This document shows, piece by piece, positions 26,272 to 35,804 of a DNA stretch of 63,943 bases. The DNA is taken from assembly GCA_002840905.1 (NCBI GenBank), contig PHDD01000020.1:1-63943 (forward strand). Reading direction: 5' to 3'. Position numbers and translations under genes: made by a program. This DNA comes from Bacteroidetes bacterium HGW-Bacteroidetes-4 (GTDB taxonomy: Bacteria; Bacteroidota; Bacteroidia; Bacteroidales; SZUA-534). Below the pieces are notes generated by a model that had not been told where the DNA came from, did not search any database, and saw only the letters and a program-made list of their open reading frames with translations. Within the stretch, counting starts at the first letter, position 1. Every line of letters starts with the position of its first letter.

Positions 26272-28349
26272 TGGCTCGTTTAGGCTTAATCGTTGTTTTA
26301 ACCGGTCTGATCCCACTGGTAATACAGGCTCAGGAAACTGATCGCAATCATTCCATCGAAGATTTGATTGAAGAGATTGCATCGGGAAGTGATGCGGAAC
26401 TCGATTACACCCAAATAACTGAAGACCTCTACTATTTTATCGAAAACCCAATCAATTTAAACATAACAACACACGAAGAACTGAATCGCCTGCACATGCT
26501 TACCGACTTTCAGATAAAAAGTTTGCTGGCTTATCTGAAATACAATCAAGGAATACACACCATTTACGAATTGCAATTGGTTCCGGGATTCGACCTGCTT
26601 AGCATTCAAAGGCTGTTGCCTTTTGTGGCTATTCAACCGGTGGACAAATCTGAATCCTTTGATTGGAACAAAGCGTTAAAATATAGCCGGAATGAACTTT
26701 TTGCCCGAGCCTCGGGGGTTCTTGAAACTGCTGATGGTTACCGCAATTTTTCATCAGATGATTGGAATCCGGACTCTAATAAATATTATCCGGGAAACCG
26801 GATGCGCCTATTCTCCCGCTATCAGTTCAATTATAAAAACCAGCTCAAATTTGGAATTACAGCGGAAAAAGATCCAGGCGAAGAATTTTTTACAGGCACA
26901 CAAAAACAAGGCTTCGATTACTATTCCATCCATTTTGAATTAAGTGATGTGGGAAAAATTAAAAGACTGGTTTTAGGCGATTTTCAGGCAAAAATGGGTC
27001 AGGGATTAATCCTATGGTCAGGCATGAGCACCGGCAAATCGGTTTATGTGATGGATATCAGAAAACGCTCAAACGTTTTGAGCCGGTATGCATCTACCAA
27101 CGAAAACCGATACATGCGTGGAGCCGGAATAACACTGAACATGGGTAATTTTAATACAAGCCTATTTGTATCGCGTAAAAACATTGATGCCAACCTGCAA
27201 CCTGCCGATTCAGTTTTTACTAACGAAACCTTTGCGAGCTCGCTGCTAAACTCCGGTATTCATGCAACACCTGCACAACTTGCTGATAAAAATGCGGTTC
27301 AGGAAACATTAGCAGGAACTAACGTTACCTTTCAAAAAAACCACTTCTCTGTTGGGCTTTCCGGACTTACCTATACTTACAGCAAGCCCATTATTAAAGC
27401 GGAAACACCTGAGAATCAATTTGAGTTTAATGGCAAACAAAACTATAATCTGTCGGCCGACGTGGAATTTTTGTTTAATGACCTGCATGTATTTGCTGAA
27501 GGAGCTGTATCGGCAAATTCGGGGAAAGCCCTACTGGTTGGAGCCCTTATGAAACTGGCTCCTCAACTCAGTGCATCGGTACTTTACCGAAACTATGCAA
27601 AAGATTATCAGGCATTATATGCCGGTGGTTTTGCCGAAGGTTCGAAAACCCAAAACGAAAAAGGATTTTACCTGGGTTTGCAAATACATCCCATAAAAAA
27701 CTGGAAACTTTCCGCCTATTACGATTTTTATCAGTTTCCCTGGCTTACCAGCAGTACCGATGCTCCATCAAAAGGAACCGATTATCTGTTGCAGGCCGAC
27801 TATGTTCCCAGACAAAATTTGAGTATGTACTGGCGCGCAAAGCATGAAGTTAAACAGCGTAATGCAACGGAAGAAACGTTTGGAATAACTGATTTAGTAG
27901 AAGTTAACCAATGGAATTTGCGCTACCATATCAACTATCAGATTAACAGCCAATGGCAATTTAAAAACCGGGTGGAACTAAGCCATTATCAAAAAGGAAC
28001 AGAACCGGCTGAATCGGGTTATGTGATTTATCAGGATGTGAGCAGCACACCGTTTTCCTTTCCATTAACCCTCTCGCTTCGCTATGCTTTGTTCGATACC
28101 GATTCATATAATTCACGTATTTACACCTATGAATCGGATGTGTTGTATGCTTTTTCAATTCCGGCACTTTACGATAAAGGCACGCGCTTTTATGTTATGG
28201 TCCGCTATCAAAGTTCAGCAAATTTGACACTCTGGCTTAGGTATTCGCAAACCTGGTATAGCCATAAAACGGAATTGGGTTCAGGAATGGATCGGATTGC
28301 AGGAAACTTACGCAGCGAAATAAAAGTACAGGTACGATGGAAATTTTAA
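26271..28349 (+). CDS. Helix-hairpin-helix protein with C-terminal beta-barrel
   Basis: A 692-residue exported protein (signal peptide 1-21, ending IQAQ). Residues 45-125 contain tandem helix-hairpin-helix motifs (ITTHEELNRLHMLTDFQIKS, then YELQLVPGFDLLSIQRLLPF). Residues 150-692 form a long set of amphipathic strands with terminal phenylalanine (VRWKF), so an outer membrane barrel is likely. HhH motifs usually bind DNA, which makes an outer-membrane version interesting: DNA capture or merely a structural role. Its ATG overlaps the previous stop (TGATG), so it is translationally coupled to the HELGH protein. Confidence 0.82.
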   Translation: MARLGLIVVLTGLIPLVIQAQETDRNHSIEDLIEEIASGSDAELDYTQITEDLYYFIENPINLNITTHEELNRLHMLTDFQIKSLLAYLKYNQGIHTIYELQLVPGFDLLSIQRLLPFVAIQPVDKSESFDWNKALKYSRNELFARASGVLETADGYRNFSSDDWNPDSNKYYPGNRMRLFSRYQFNYKNQLKFGITAEKDPGEEFFTGTQKQGFDYYSIHFELSDVGKIKRLVLGDFQAKMGQGLILWSGMSTGKSVYVMDIRKRSNVLSRYASTNENRYMRGAGITLNMGNFNTSLFVSRKNIDANLQPADSVFTNETFASSLLNSGIHATPAQLADKNAVQETLAGTNVTFQKNHFSVGLSGLTYTYSKPIIKAETPENQFEFNGKQNYNLSADVEFLFNDLHVFAEGAVSANSGKALLVGALMKLAPQLSASVLYRNYAKDYQALYAGGFAEGSKTQNEKGFYLGLQIHPIKNWKLSAYYDFYQFPWLTSSTDAPSKGTDYLLQADYVPRQNLSMYWRAKHEVKQRNATEETFGITDLVEVNQWNLRYHINYQINSQWQFKNRVELSHYQKGTEPAESGYVIYQDVSSTPFSFPLTLSLRYALFDTDSYNSRIYTYESDVLYAFSIPALYDKGTRFYVMVRYQSSANLTLWLRYSQTWYSHKTELGSGMDRIAGNLRSEIKVQVRWKF

Positions 28350-28485
28350 TTTTTATTTAAGGCTTAAAACCCCTGATTGCTTGAATAAAAGGTCTGATGT
28401 AATATTAAAAAACGCGTATAAAAAGCGTTCATCAATGAAAAGGGCAAAATTTTTGTTTGGTATGTGCCTCGGCTTAATTTTTATC

Positions 28486-28493
28486 TATCTTTG
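28486..28493 (+). promoter_or_regulatory. -7 box for the Porin_10 gene, near-leaderless
   Basis: Exact TATCTTTG ending only 7 bases before the ATG at 28500, so transcription should start at or next to the start codon. The -33 box is weak. It excludes the in-frame start at 28464. Confidence 0.55.
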
Positions 28494-28499
28494 CCCCCA

Positions 28500-30629
28500 A
28501 TGACAAAAACGCTTACACATAGTTTACTTACTGCATTTATAATTGTTCTGGCTGTAACCGGTGTTGTGGCGCAAACAGCAATTAAAGATTCGGCACAAGT
28601 ACCAACCCCCGTTTACTCTCCGGATACGCTTGCTGTTGTCGCTGTTGACAGTTTAACTTCTCAGACCGATACCCTGGCCACTGACAGCTTACCCATGGCA
28701 GATACTCTGGCAGCTACACAAAGCAAATGGAACTTCTTAAAAGGTGGAAACGATTCGACTTACTTTTCGTTTTACGGGCATTTGTTTGAGGTTGATGACA
28801 CTATACGCATTGAGTATTGGAATTATAAACACCAAACCCATGAACTGGAATTGCATGCCTACGACTCGAGTTTAACTGATTTGCATATTTTTCATCCGGC
28901 TTACCGAAACAGTTTTAACAATTCGTATCTGGGGAACACCGGAAATGCTGTAAAATCGAATTTATTTTTTGAACCCAATCCGGAAACCGGTTTTGTTTTT
29001 TTACAAGCTTTCACTCCTTATATTTTTGAGTCGGCCAATGCCAATTATTATAAAGTTCAGGTTCCGTTTACTAAATTTCGGGTCGACATGGGTCCAAAGG
29101 ATGAACAGAATATTGATTTGCTGCATACCCAAAATATTAATAAATACCTGAACGCATTTATTCATTTTAAGAATTATACCGGCGACGGGCAGTATATTCA
29201 ACAAAGCACCCGCAACAACACAGGAATCTTTGGGGGATCGTACACCCAGGGAAGGTTTGCAACACATGCAAATTATGTGTTTAGCCGCATCAGTTTGCTC
29301 GAAAATGGTGGAGTGGGTGACACCTATTTTATTACCGACACAACCTTTGGTTCGACCAATGAAATTAGCACCCGGCTTACCGGTGGCTCAACATATTTTA
29401 AAGACAGGCAATTATTTTTCGATCAAAAAGTGGGGTTCTTAAAAACCAATGTCCCCGATACCGCCGAAAGAGGTGCGTATTGGTTTAGCTTGCAGTACAA
29501 TTATCAGTCGCATAAAAGTATAAAAGTTTACGAAGACAGCGACGACACCTATTTTAATAACGATTTGGAACAGCTGCATCTTTACGCCAACAATTATTCC
29601 AATGCAGCTACCTTCGATTCAACTTTCTACCGCAGTAAAAAACAATTTCTGCGCGTTAATCTTGAAGAAAACCCTAAAAGTTATCCTTTTGTTGGTGCCT
29701 TTTTTGGGGTGGGATGGGATAAAAATGAATACGCATACTTTAATAAAGATACCTTGTTCAACTATTCGAACAACACCAGCAATAAGAGTCAATACTTTGA
29801 AGCCGGTATTTATCGCTTAAAAGGAAAAAAATTCAAGTTTGCCGCCAACTATACATTATTTGTATCGGGCTACCGGCAAAACGATTTTTCACTATATGGA
29901 TTTATCAGCCAGCAGTTTGGAAAAGGGAAAAGAGAACTGGTATTTAAGGCCGAAGGAAGCCAACTGCGCGAAACTCCTGACTATCTGATGCAAAAATATT
30001 ACTCGAATCATTACCGCTGGAACAATAATTTTGACGCCCAATTCCAAACCAACTTGAAATTCAGCATCAATTTGCCGCATTATAAAACCAATTTGGGAGG
30101 GCGCTTTTCAGTATTAAGCAATTACATTTATATGAATAACGACGCACTTCCGGAGCAATATCCCAACCCTTTTTCGGCTTTCGATATGTATTTAAACAAT
30201 CAATTTGAGTTCTGGAAATTTGGAACCATAACCCGCTTAAATTATCAGAAAACCAGCAACGATCGGGTACTTCCTTTACCTGAATTTTCGGGTTATTTTG
30301 CGCTGTATTTTGCCCCTGATATTTATTTTAAAGACACCAAAGGCCGTATGCGGTTTCAATTGGGCGCCGACGTATATTACTGGACCAGTTACTACGGACA
30401 AGCCTATTCGCCGGCTTTAGCCATGTTTCACAACCAAAACGAGCAATTAATCGGGAACTACCCGTTTGTTGGCGCCTTTTGGAATGTTGAAATTAAACGC
30501 CTGCGTTTTTACATCAGGTACGAGCACTTAAATTACCAGATGATGGAAGCCAATTACTTTTTAGCTCCGAGTTATCCGGCCAACCCAAGCACGCTGCGCT
30601 ATGGTTTGGTTTGGACTTTTTACAATTAA
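28500..30629 (+). CDS. Putative porin, Porin_10 family
   Basis: A 709-residue outer membrane protein with a signal peptide (1-24, ending GVVAQ), a Ser/Thr/Pro/Asp-rich linker at about 25-80, then a large barrel of alternating strands that ends in an aromatic-rich strand (LVWTFYN). Segments such as GFVFLQAFTPYIFESANANY and YPFVGAFFGVGWDKNEYAYF fit the Bacteroidota putative-porin family PF14121. Substrate unknown. It is probably a separate transcription unit because a -7 box lies just upstream. It converges with the photolyase gene across 15 bases. Confidence 0.85.
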   Translation: MTKTLTHSLLTAFIIVLAVTGVVAQTAIKDSAQVPTPVYSPDTLAVVAVDSLTSQTDTLATDSLPMADTLAATQSKWNFLKGGNDSTYFSFYGHLFEVDDTIRIEYWNYKHQTHELELHAYDSSLTDLHIFHPAYRNSFNNSYLGNTGNAVKSNLFFEPNPETGFVFLQAFTPYIFESANANYYKVQVPFTKFRVDMGPKDEQNIDLLHTQNINKYLNAFIHFKNYTGDGQYIQQSTRNNTGIFGGSYTQGRFATHANYVFSRISLLENGGVGDTYFITDTTFGSTNEISTRLTGGSTYFKDRQLFFDQKVGFLKTNVPDTAERGAYWFSLQYNYQSHKSIKVYEDSDDTYFNNDLEQLHLYANNYSNAATFDSTFYRSKKQFLRVNLEENPKSYPFVGAFFGVGWDKNEYAYFNKDTLFNYSNNTSNKSQYFEAGIYRLKGKKFKFAANYTLFVSGYRQNDFSLYGFISQQFGKGKRELVFKAEGSQLRETPDYLMQKYYSNHYRWNNNFDAQFQTNLKFSINLPHYKTNLGGRFSVLSNYIYMNNDALPEQYPNPFSAFDMYLNNQFEFWKFGTITRLNYQKTSNDRVLPLPEFSGYFALYFAPDIYFKDTKGRMRFQLGADVYYWTSYYGQAYSPALAMFHNQNEQLIGNYPFVGAFWNVEIKRLRFYIRYEHLNYQMMEANYFLAPSYPANPSTLRYGLVWTFYN

Positions 30630-30644
30630 ACGCTGATAAAAATT

Positions 30645-31949
30645 TTACTGAATAAGTGCCTGTTTATACACGCATAAACACCTTTCGCGCGCTTGTTGGT
30701 GCGCAATTATGGGTTCCAGGCCCTGGTTTCCGCCCCAGCGATCAACGTAAATTTTCTGTGCATCGAATTTTTCGGCCTGGGTGTAAGGATTGAAAATTCG
30801 AAAATAGGGCGCGGCATCGCAACCTGAACCTGCAGCCCACTGCCAACCCCCATTATTACTGCTGAGTTCATAATCGTTTAAATGCTGACCAAAAAAAGCT
30901 TCTCCTTTACGCCAGTCGATTAAGAGGTGTTTGGTTAAAAAACTGGCCACTATCATACGTGCCCTATTATGCATTTGTCCGGTTTGCAAAAGCTGGTTCA
31001 TAGCTGCATCCACAATCGGATAACCTGTTTTAGCCCGGCACCATTTTTCAAAATCAGTGAGGCTGGTATTCCATGGTATTTTATCGTAAGCCGGTTTAAA
31101 ACTTTGTGTTACCACCTGCGGAAAATGCCAGAGTATTTGCATGTAAAACTCGCGCCAAATTAATTCGTTCAGGTAAGTCTCGTTCCAGGCTAATGCTTTT
31201 TTTACCAGTTGCCGTATGCTTAATGTTCCAAAACGTAAATGTACCGACACCTGTGATGTTCCGGCTTCGAGCGACAAATCGTTACGGGTAAGGTGGTAGT
31301 TTTTTATACTTGCTTCATCGGTGTTGGGTTGATTGACACCATGTGCTGTTAACAGGAAGCCAAGAGCATCAATGGGTATTAAGTTTTGTACCTGTTTTAC
31401 GCGATTCAAAGAGGAGAAAAAATCACTGGTATTTGCTGATGTAATTGGATTTTCTGCCAGTATTTTTTTCCACTGCCGCATGTAAGGCGTAAAAACTGTA
31501 TATGGTTTGCTGTCGGCTTTAACCACTTCGCTTTTTTCAAAAATTACCTGATCTTTAAAGCTTAAAAATGGCACTCTAAAGGTTTTGCACAAATCTTTAA
31601 TTCCTGCATCGCAACTTATGGCATAAGGTTCGTAATCGTGGTTTACAAAAACTGATGTAATTTTGTGCTCAGTAAAAAGTTTTTTAAAAACCTCAAGGGG
31701 TTTATCGTAAAAAACCCATATGTCGCTACCCAACAGCACCAATTCCTTTTTTAACTGACCAATAGTTTCATAAATAAAACTGATTCTTCGATCGTTAGTT
31801 TGCGTTAAATCGCTTAAAATGTCAGTATCAAAAATAAAAACAGGTTGCACCTTTTGGTTTGTTTTCAAGGCCTGGTAAAGCCCTGTATTATCAATCAAAC
31901 GCAAATCGCGACGAAACCAAAAAAGAGTTAAATTTTCCTGTTTTTCCAT
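30645..31949 (-). CDS. Deoxyribodipyrimidine photolyase (cryptochrome/photolyase family)
   Basis: A 434-residue photolyase that repairs UV-induced pyrimidine dimers with blue light. The N-terminal Rossmann antenna domain begins LTLFWFRRDLRLIDN. The FAD domain has the conserved NGGWQWAAGSGCDAAPYFR region (about 380-398) and WREFYMQILW. Length is close to class I CPD enzymes (around 450). Its start overlaps the glycosyltransferase by 22 bases, so it is the last gene of the crtD arm. Coupling photolyase to carotenoid synthesis suggests shared light induction; no light-sensing regulator is in the window. Confidence 0.93.
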   Translation of the reverse strand: MEKQENLTLFWFRRDLRLIDNTGLYQALKTNQKVQPVFIFDTDILSDLTQTNDRRISFIYETIGQLKKELVLLGSDIWVFYDKPLEVFKKLFTEHKITSVFVNHDYEPYAISCDAGIKDLCKTFRVPFLSFKDQVIFEKSEVVKADSKPYTVFTPYMRQWKKILAENPITSANTSDFFSSLNRVKQVQNLIPIDALGFLLTAHGVNQPNTDEASIKNYHLTRNDLSLEAGTSQVSVHLRFGTLSIRQLVKKALAWNETYLNELIWREFYMQILWHFPQVVTQSFKPAYDKIPWNTSLTDFEKWCRAKTGYPIVDAAMNQLLQTGQMHNRARMIVASFLTKHLLIDWRKGEAFFGQHLNDYELSSNNGGWQWAAGSGCDAAPYFRIFNPYTQAEKFDAQKIYVDRWGGNQGLEPIIAHQQARERCLCVYKQALIQ

Positions 31950-33019
31950 ATTAATGCATTTCGTTTCTTTCCCAGGAGCGAATAATAAGCCAAAACCCAG
32001 TAATTAAGCTGTTGAAGCGGTACTAAGATTAGGTGATGCCAGGGGCTTTTTGTAATTATGTTACGAAGTATAACCAGTAGCAGTAATCCAACCAAACCAA
32101 GTGTTAAACCGATTGGTGTAAGCCAAAATAAGGCTATCCAGCCAAACGTTGTGATGAATAAATACAACACTAAAAAAAAACTGCTTTGTCCAAAAAATGC
32201 GGTAAAATTTTTCGAAAAACCCCGTAGTGATTCCTGGTAATTATTATACATTCGGCACTTAATGGTTCCGTTTCCCAATAAAGTGGCCACCCTGAGGTGA
32301 AGTTTTTTATAAAAACGGATGATTTGAATATCTTCCACCGGGTTTCTCTTAACCCAGGCATGAGGTTGTAATTTTCGGTACACGTCGGCATCGAAAAGCA
32401 TAAACTGCCCGTTTGCCGCTGCCAACGAAGGTTTATGACTAAAATAAACCAGCGGCAAAGGCAGTAAACTTAACAGAATTTGCAACATAATGGGAACCGT
32501 AACTTTCTCGCCCAGGGTTCGTGTTTCCTGTTCGGGAAACAAACTTAATAAAGCCAGTTTTTTCTTTTCGGCATAAGCCAAAGCCCGTTCAATTAATTCG
32601 GGTTCAGGTGTTACATCGGCATCTAAAAACAAAAAATAATTGCCCCGGGCTTGCATTGCCAGCTGATAACAAGCATGGTTTTTCCCCAGCCAGCCTTCGG
32701 GCAGCTTTTGTCCTTTTATGGGTTTAATAGCAGTTGAAATTGATGCAAATAATTGCAGTACTTCCCATGTGTTATCGTCTGAATCATCGTCGTAAACCAA
32801 AATTTCATAAGGAGCGTGTGTTTGTGCCAGGAGTTTTCCAAATAGCAGGGGTAAAGTTTCGGCCTCGTTGCGAGCCGGAATAAGCAGGCTTACTGTTTTG
32901 GTTCCCGCATAAGTTTCACTTTTAAGATATGGTTTCCATAAAAAATTAACGGTTAAAACAATCAGTCTCAAAACCAAAAGAACCAAATATATGAAAGCAA
33001 AATACATCATGTAGCCCAT
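31928..33019 (-). CDS. Family 2 glycosyltransferase, likely carotenoid glycosylation
   Basis: A 363-residue membrane GT2. An N-terminal anchor (5-28) precedes the GT-A fold at about 43-270, with SLLIPARNEAETLP, YDDDSDDNTW and the metal-binding LDADVTPE. Three C-terminal transmembrane segments follow, the topology of CrtQ and CruG-type carotenoid glycosyltransferases. In this locus it should add a sugar to the hydroxyl created by CruF (inference). The ATG at 33019 overlaps the acyltransferase by 13 bases; an alternative ATG at 33010 would make the classic ATGA overlap. The sugar donor cannot be read. Confidence 0.85.
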   Translation of the reverse strand: MGYMMYFAFIYLVLLVLRLIVLTVNFLWKPYLKSETYAGTKTVSLLIPARNEAETLPLLFGKLLAQTHAPYEILVYDDDSDDNTWEVLQLFASISTAIKPIKGQKLPEGWLGKNHACYQLAMQARGNYFLFLDADVTPEPELIERALAYAEKKKLALLSLFPEQETRTLGEKVTVPIMLQILLSLLPLPLVYFSHKPSLAAANGQFMLFDADVYRKLQPHAWVKRNPVEDIQIIRFYKKLHLRVATLLGNGTIKCRMYNNYQESLRGFSKNFTAFFGQSSFFLVLYLFITTFGWIALFWLTPIGLTLGLVGLLLLVILRNIITKSPWHHLILVPLQQLNYWVLAYYSLLGKKRNALIWKNRKI

Positions 33020-33630
33020 TGGTTTTGCTTATTAATACACGAATTATAAAAAACATTATACTGCTGCTCCAATAATTCAACCGTGGCCACTTCGTGAAAA
33101 GGAACCTCTTTAAAATAGATAAACAAAGTCGGTTTCTGCTGGCTGAAATAATCAGTTAAAAAAACCGTAAAAAGAAGTTGTGCCTTGCCCGGATTTTGTT
33201 TAAGCACTGAACCTATCCCGGGTTGAAATTTCTTGGGAACATTTGTTGAGGAGTTTATTTTTCCCTCGGGAAAAAAAACAACCATGTTTTTATTATCCGC
33301 AAGCAATTCAAGCGTTGTATTTAAGGATTTACGTACAGAAATATGCCCCGGATTAATGGAATAAGCCCCACAGTAATTGAAAAATTTTCGCTTTTCCAGT
33401 TCCTTTTCAAGCATCATTACATGAAACTTTTTGTGTGTTTTATTATTATTCAGATAAAGCATCCAAAAACCGTCCCACCAACTGGTGTGATTACCAATAA
33501 CCAGGAGCGCCCTGTTCGGGTTTAGTATTTCGCCTATAAGTTTTACTTCGGTAAAATGCCGCTTTATTGCTTGTCTGGTGTACCAATTCAACAATTTTAT
33601 ACGCCAGGCACTATGTTTTGGAGCCAACAT
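33007..33630 (-). CDS. PlsC-like acyltransferase, likely esterifies the carotenoid sugar
   Basis: A 207-residue 1-acylglycerol-phosphate acyltransferase-fold protein. The catalytic HX4D motif is H48-TSWW-D53 (GNHTSWWDG), and the acceptor-site loop is FFPEGKI near 118-124. Unlike typical PlsC (about 240) it is short and lacks an N-terminal membrane helix. Its position between cruF and a glycosyltransferase suggests it attaches a fatty acyl chain to a carotenoid glycoside, as CruD and staphylococcal CrtO do (inference). Phospholipid synthesis is the alternative. It begins 3 bases after cruF ends. Confidence 0.85.
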   Translation of the reverse strand: MLAPKHSAWRIKLLNWYTRQAIKRHFTEVKLIGEILNPNRALLVIGNHTSWWDGFWMLYLNNNKTHKKFHVMMLEKELEKRKFFNYCGAYSINPGHISVRKSLNTTLELLADNKNMVVFFPEGKINSSTNVPKKFQPGIGSVLKQNPGKAQLLFTVFLTDYFSQQKPTLFIYFKEVPFHEVATVELLEQQYNVFYNSCINKQNQWAT

Positions 33631-33633
33631 GGA

Positions 33634-34278
33634 TTAATAATAGGTTATAAAAAGATGCAGAACGGTAAAAAACAAAAACTGCAAAACCAAAATGGGCAAT
33701 GCCAGCGGGTTTCGACTACCTTTTGCAAACTTTGAGAATAGAAAAACAAAAAACGCAGCTGTAATAAACCACATCAGGTAGTTTTGCGTCGGAATTTTTC
33801 CCTCTGTCCAATACCACATTCCGGTATAAACGGCCACAGGTTCCATAACAAAATCATAAATTACTACCATTGATGAAGCTAACAGCATCTGAACCCAAAT
33901 ACTCTTAACCATTTTACAAGCAATTACAGTAGCAGCATAAGTTAAAAAAAACCAGTTGATTCCAATTAGCATAGGAACTCCCATAAGCTTTGGACCCAAA
34001 ACGGTCCCGTAGGAATAGTATCCAAATAAAAGACCGGTTTTAACGCCAACAACTTCAATAGCATAACCCAGCAAAGCAATAAAAATAAATACCGCATAAT
34101 GTTGCAGGCGGGGTGGTTTATGAAAATATACCAGTAAAAAAACATTTAACAAAAGGGCCAGTGGAATAAGCTGAATAAAAAATGGACGGGTTAAAGGCAG
34201 CATAAAACCTAAAGTGCCTATCAAATAAAAAATAATTAAAAAACGCTGGACTTTATTTACTGCCGGAAGTAATCGCAT
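33634..34278 (-). CDS. cruF: CruF-type carotenoid 1,2-hydratase
   Basis: A 214-residue integral membrane protein of the PF04240 carotenoid synthesis family, about six or seven helices. Conserved features include GYYSYGTVLGPK, GVPMLIGINWF and VIYDFVMEPVA with acidic and glutamate residues inside the membrane. Homologues hydrate the psi end of gamma-carotene or lycopene to give a 1-hydroxyl. It lies 53 bases after crtD and 3 before the acyltransferase. With no cyclase in the window, lycopene or its desaturated form is the likely substrate (inference). Confidence 0.88.
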   Translation of the reverse strand: MRLLPAVNKVQRFLIIFYLIGTLGFMLPLTRPFFIQLIPLALLLNVFLLVYFHKPPRLQHYAVFIFIALLGYAIEVVGVKTGLLFGYYSYGTVLGPKLMGVPMLIGINWFFLTYAATVIACKMVKSIWVQMLLASSMVVIYDFVMEPVAVYTGMWYWTEGKIPTQNYLMWFITAAFFVFLFSKFAKGSRNPLALPILVLQFLFFTVLHLFITYY

Positions 34279-34331
34279 ACCAAAGCATTTAGTTTAACCA
34301 ATAATTTTAAAAGGGTAAGTTACGCAATAAT

Positions 34332-35804
34332 TTAATTTTGTGCATCACCAATTAATTCGTCAACAATTTTTGCACTGCATAAACAAAGTGGAATGCCTCC
34401 TCCGGGATGAACACTTCCGCCCACAAAATACAAATTTTTAAACTTCCGGCTAAAATTAGCATGCCGGTTAAATGCACTTAACAAGCCATTCGATGCATTG
34501 CCATATAACGAACCGTGCCACGATCCGGTTTTCTGCTCAATGGTAATTGGCGTTGCAAAGTGTTCCGAAACTATATAATTTTCAATCTGAATCTGAAACT
34601 GTTTATTAATTTTTGAAATTACCCGCTGCCGGGCAATAGCCAACAACTGCTCCCAATCCTGTCCATAGTCGGCAGGGGTGTTTATCATCACAAACCAGTT
34701 TTCAGAACCTGTAGGTGCATCGCCGGGTATTTTTTTTGAACTGATATAAATGTATATGGTTGGGTCGGAATACAACTTTTTTTCTTTAAAAATTGCCTTG
34801 AACTCAGCTTCGTAATTCTCACTAAACAAAATATTATGAACCCCTAATTTTGGTGACAGCTTATTAATTCCCCAATAAAAAATAATTCCCGAACTCGACA
34901 GGGGTTTGTTTTTTACGGCATTTGGCTTTTTAAACCCGGGCATAATGTGGTGATAAAAACTTGTTGCATCAATATTTGAAATTACCAAATCGGCCAGCCA
35001 TTGCTGCTGGTTGCTTTCAACGCCCTTTACCAGCTTTCCTTCATATAAAACACGTGTAACTTTTGAGTTAAAATAAAAAGTTACTCCAAGTTTTAAGGCC
35101 AGTTGATAAACGGATTCAACCAACTGATACATACCCTTTTTGGGCAAAAATCCGCCCAAATTATGTTCCAGATGGGCTATCATATTCAATGTAGCCGGGG
35201 TTTCAAACGGATTGGACCCGTTGTAAGTGGCATAGCGGTTAAATAATTGCCGAGCATATAAAGTTTTAAACCATTTGCTGTTTCGTGAGTTCATGGTAAG
35301 CCAGGCATCAAGTTTATGCAGATGCAAGAGGGTTCGTTTGAACTCTGGTTTATTAAAGTTTTTGATTTTATGAAACGAATTAAACAAAAACACAGGAGCA
35401 GCAATCTCAAATAACCGGCGATATTTATCCAAGAATTTTAAAATACGTAGTGCAGGCTCTCCGGTTTTCTTCTCCATTTCTGATGCAAAATCCTCCACAT
35501 TGGCATGCGCAGTAAAATTAGTTCCATCGGCATAAAAATAGTTACAAATGGGATCGATTTGCTCAACCTGCAAATAATCGTCAGGATTTTCGCCGGCCAA
35601 AGTAAACAGCTCCCGAGCCAGTTCGGGTAGCGTTAATAACGATGGACCGGTGTCCCAACGGTAAGCTCCCTGACGAAATTCACCTATTTTACCACCCGGC
35701 TTTTCAGCTTGTTCAATTACTGTAACCTGAAAGCCTTTTGCTGCCATACGTATTGCCGATGCAAGACCTCCTATTCCAGCACCAATAACTATAGCTTTTT
35801 GCAT
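34332..35804 (-). CDS. crtD: CrtD-type 1-hydroxycarotenoid 3,4-desaturase
   Basis: A 490-residue FAD-dependent desaturase of the CrtI/CrtD superfamily. The dinucleotide fold opens IVIGAGIGGLASAIRMA (4-20), and the flavin-binding C-terminal motif is VGGSVHPGGGIPLCL near 460-474. The segment GAYRWDTGPSLLTLPELARE matches Bacteroidota CrtD better than CrtI. It should introduce a 3,4 double bond next to the 1-hydroxyl. The start at 35804 is preferred over 35846 because it begins right at the FAD fold; the extra 14 residues are low-complexity. It heads a five-gene operon divergent from crtI. Confidence 0.85.
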   Translation of the reverse strand: MQKAIVIGAGIGGLASAIRMAAKGFQVTVIEQAEKPGGKIGEFRQGAYRWDTGPSLLTLPELARELFTLAGENPDDYLQVEQIDPICNYFYADGTNFTAHANVEDFASEMEKKTGEPALRILKFLDKYRRLFEIAAPVFLFNSFHKIKNFNKPEFKRTLLHLHKLDAWLTMNSRNSKWFKTLYARQLFNRYATYNGSNPFETPATLNMIAHLEHNLGGFLPKKGMYQLVESVYQLALKLGVTFYFNSKVTRVLYEGKLVKGVESNQQQWLADLVISNIDATSFYHHIMPGFKKPNAVKNKPLSSSGIIFYWGINKLSPKLGVHNILFSENYEAEFKAIFKEKKLYSDPTIYIYISSKKIPGDAPTGSENWFVMINTPADYGQDWEQLLAIARQRVISKINKQFQIQIENYIVSEHFATPITIEQKTGSWHGSLYGNASNGLLSAFNRHANFSRKFKNLYFVGGSVHPGGGIPLCLCSAKIVDELIGDAQN

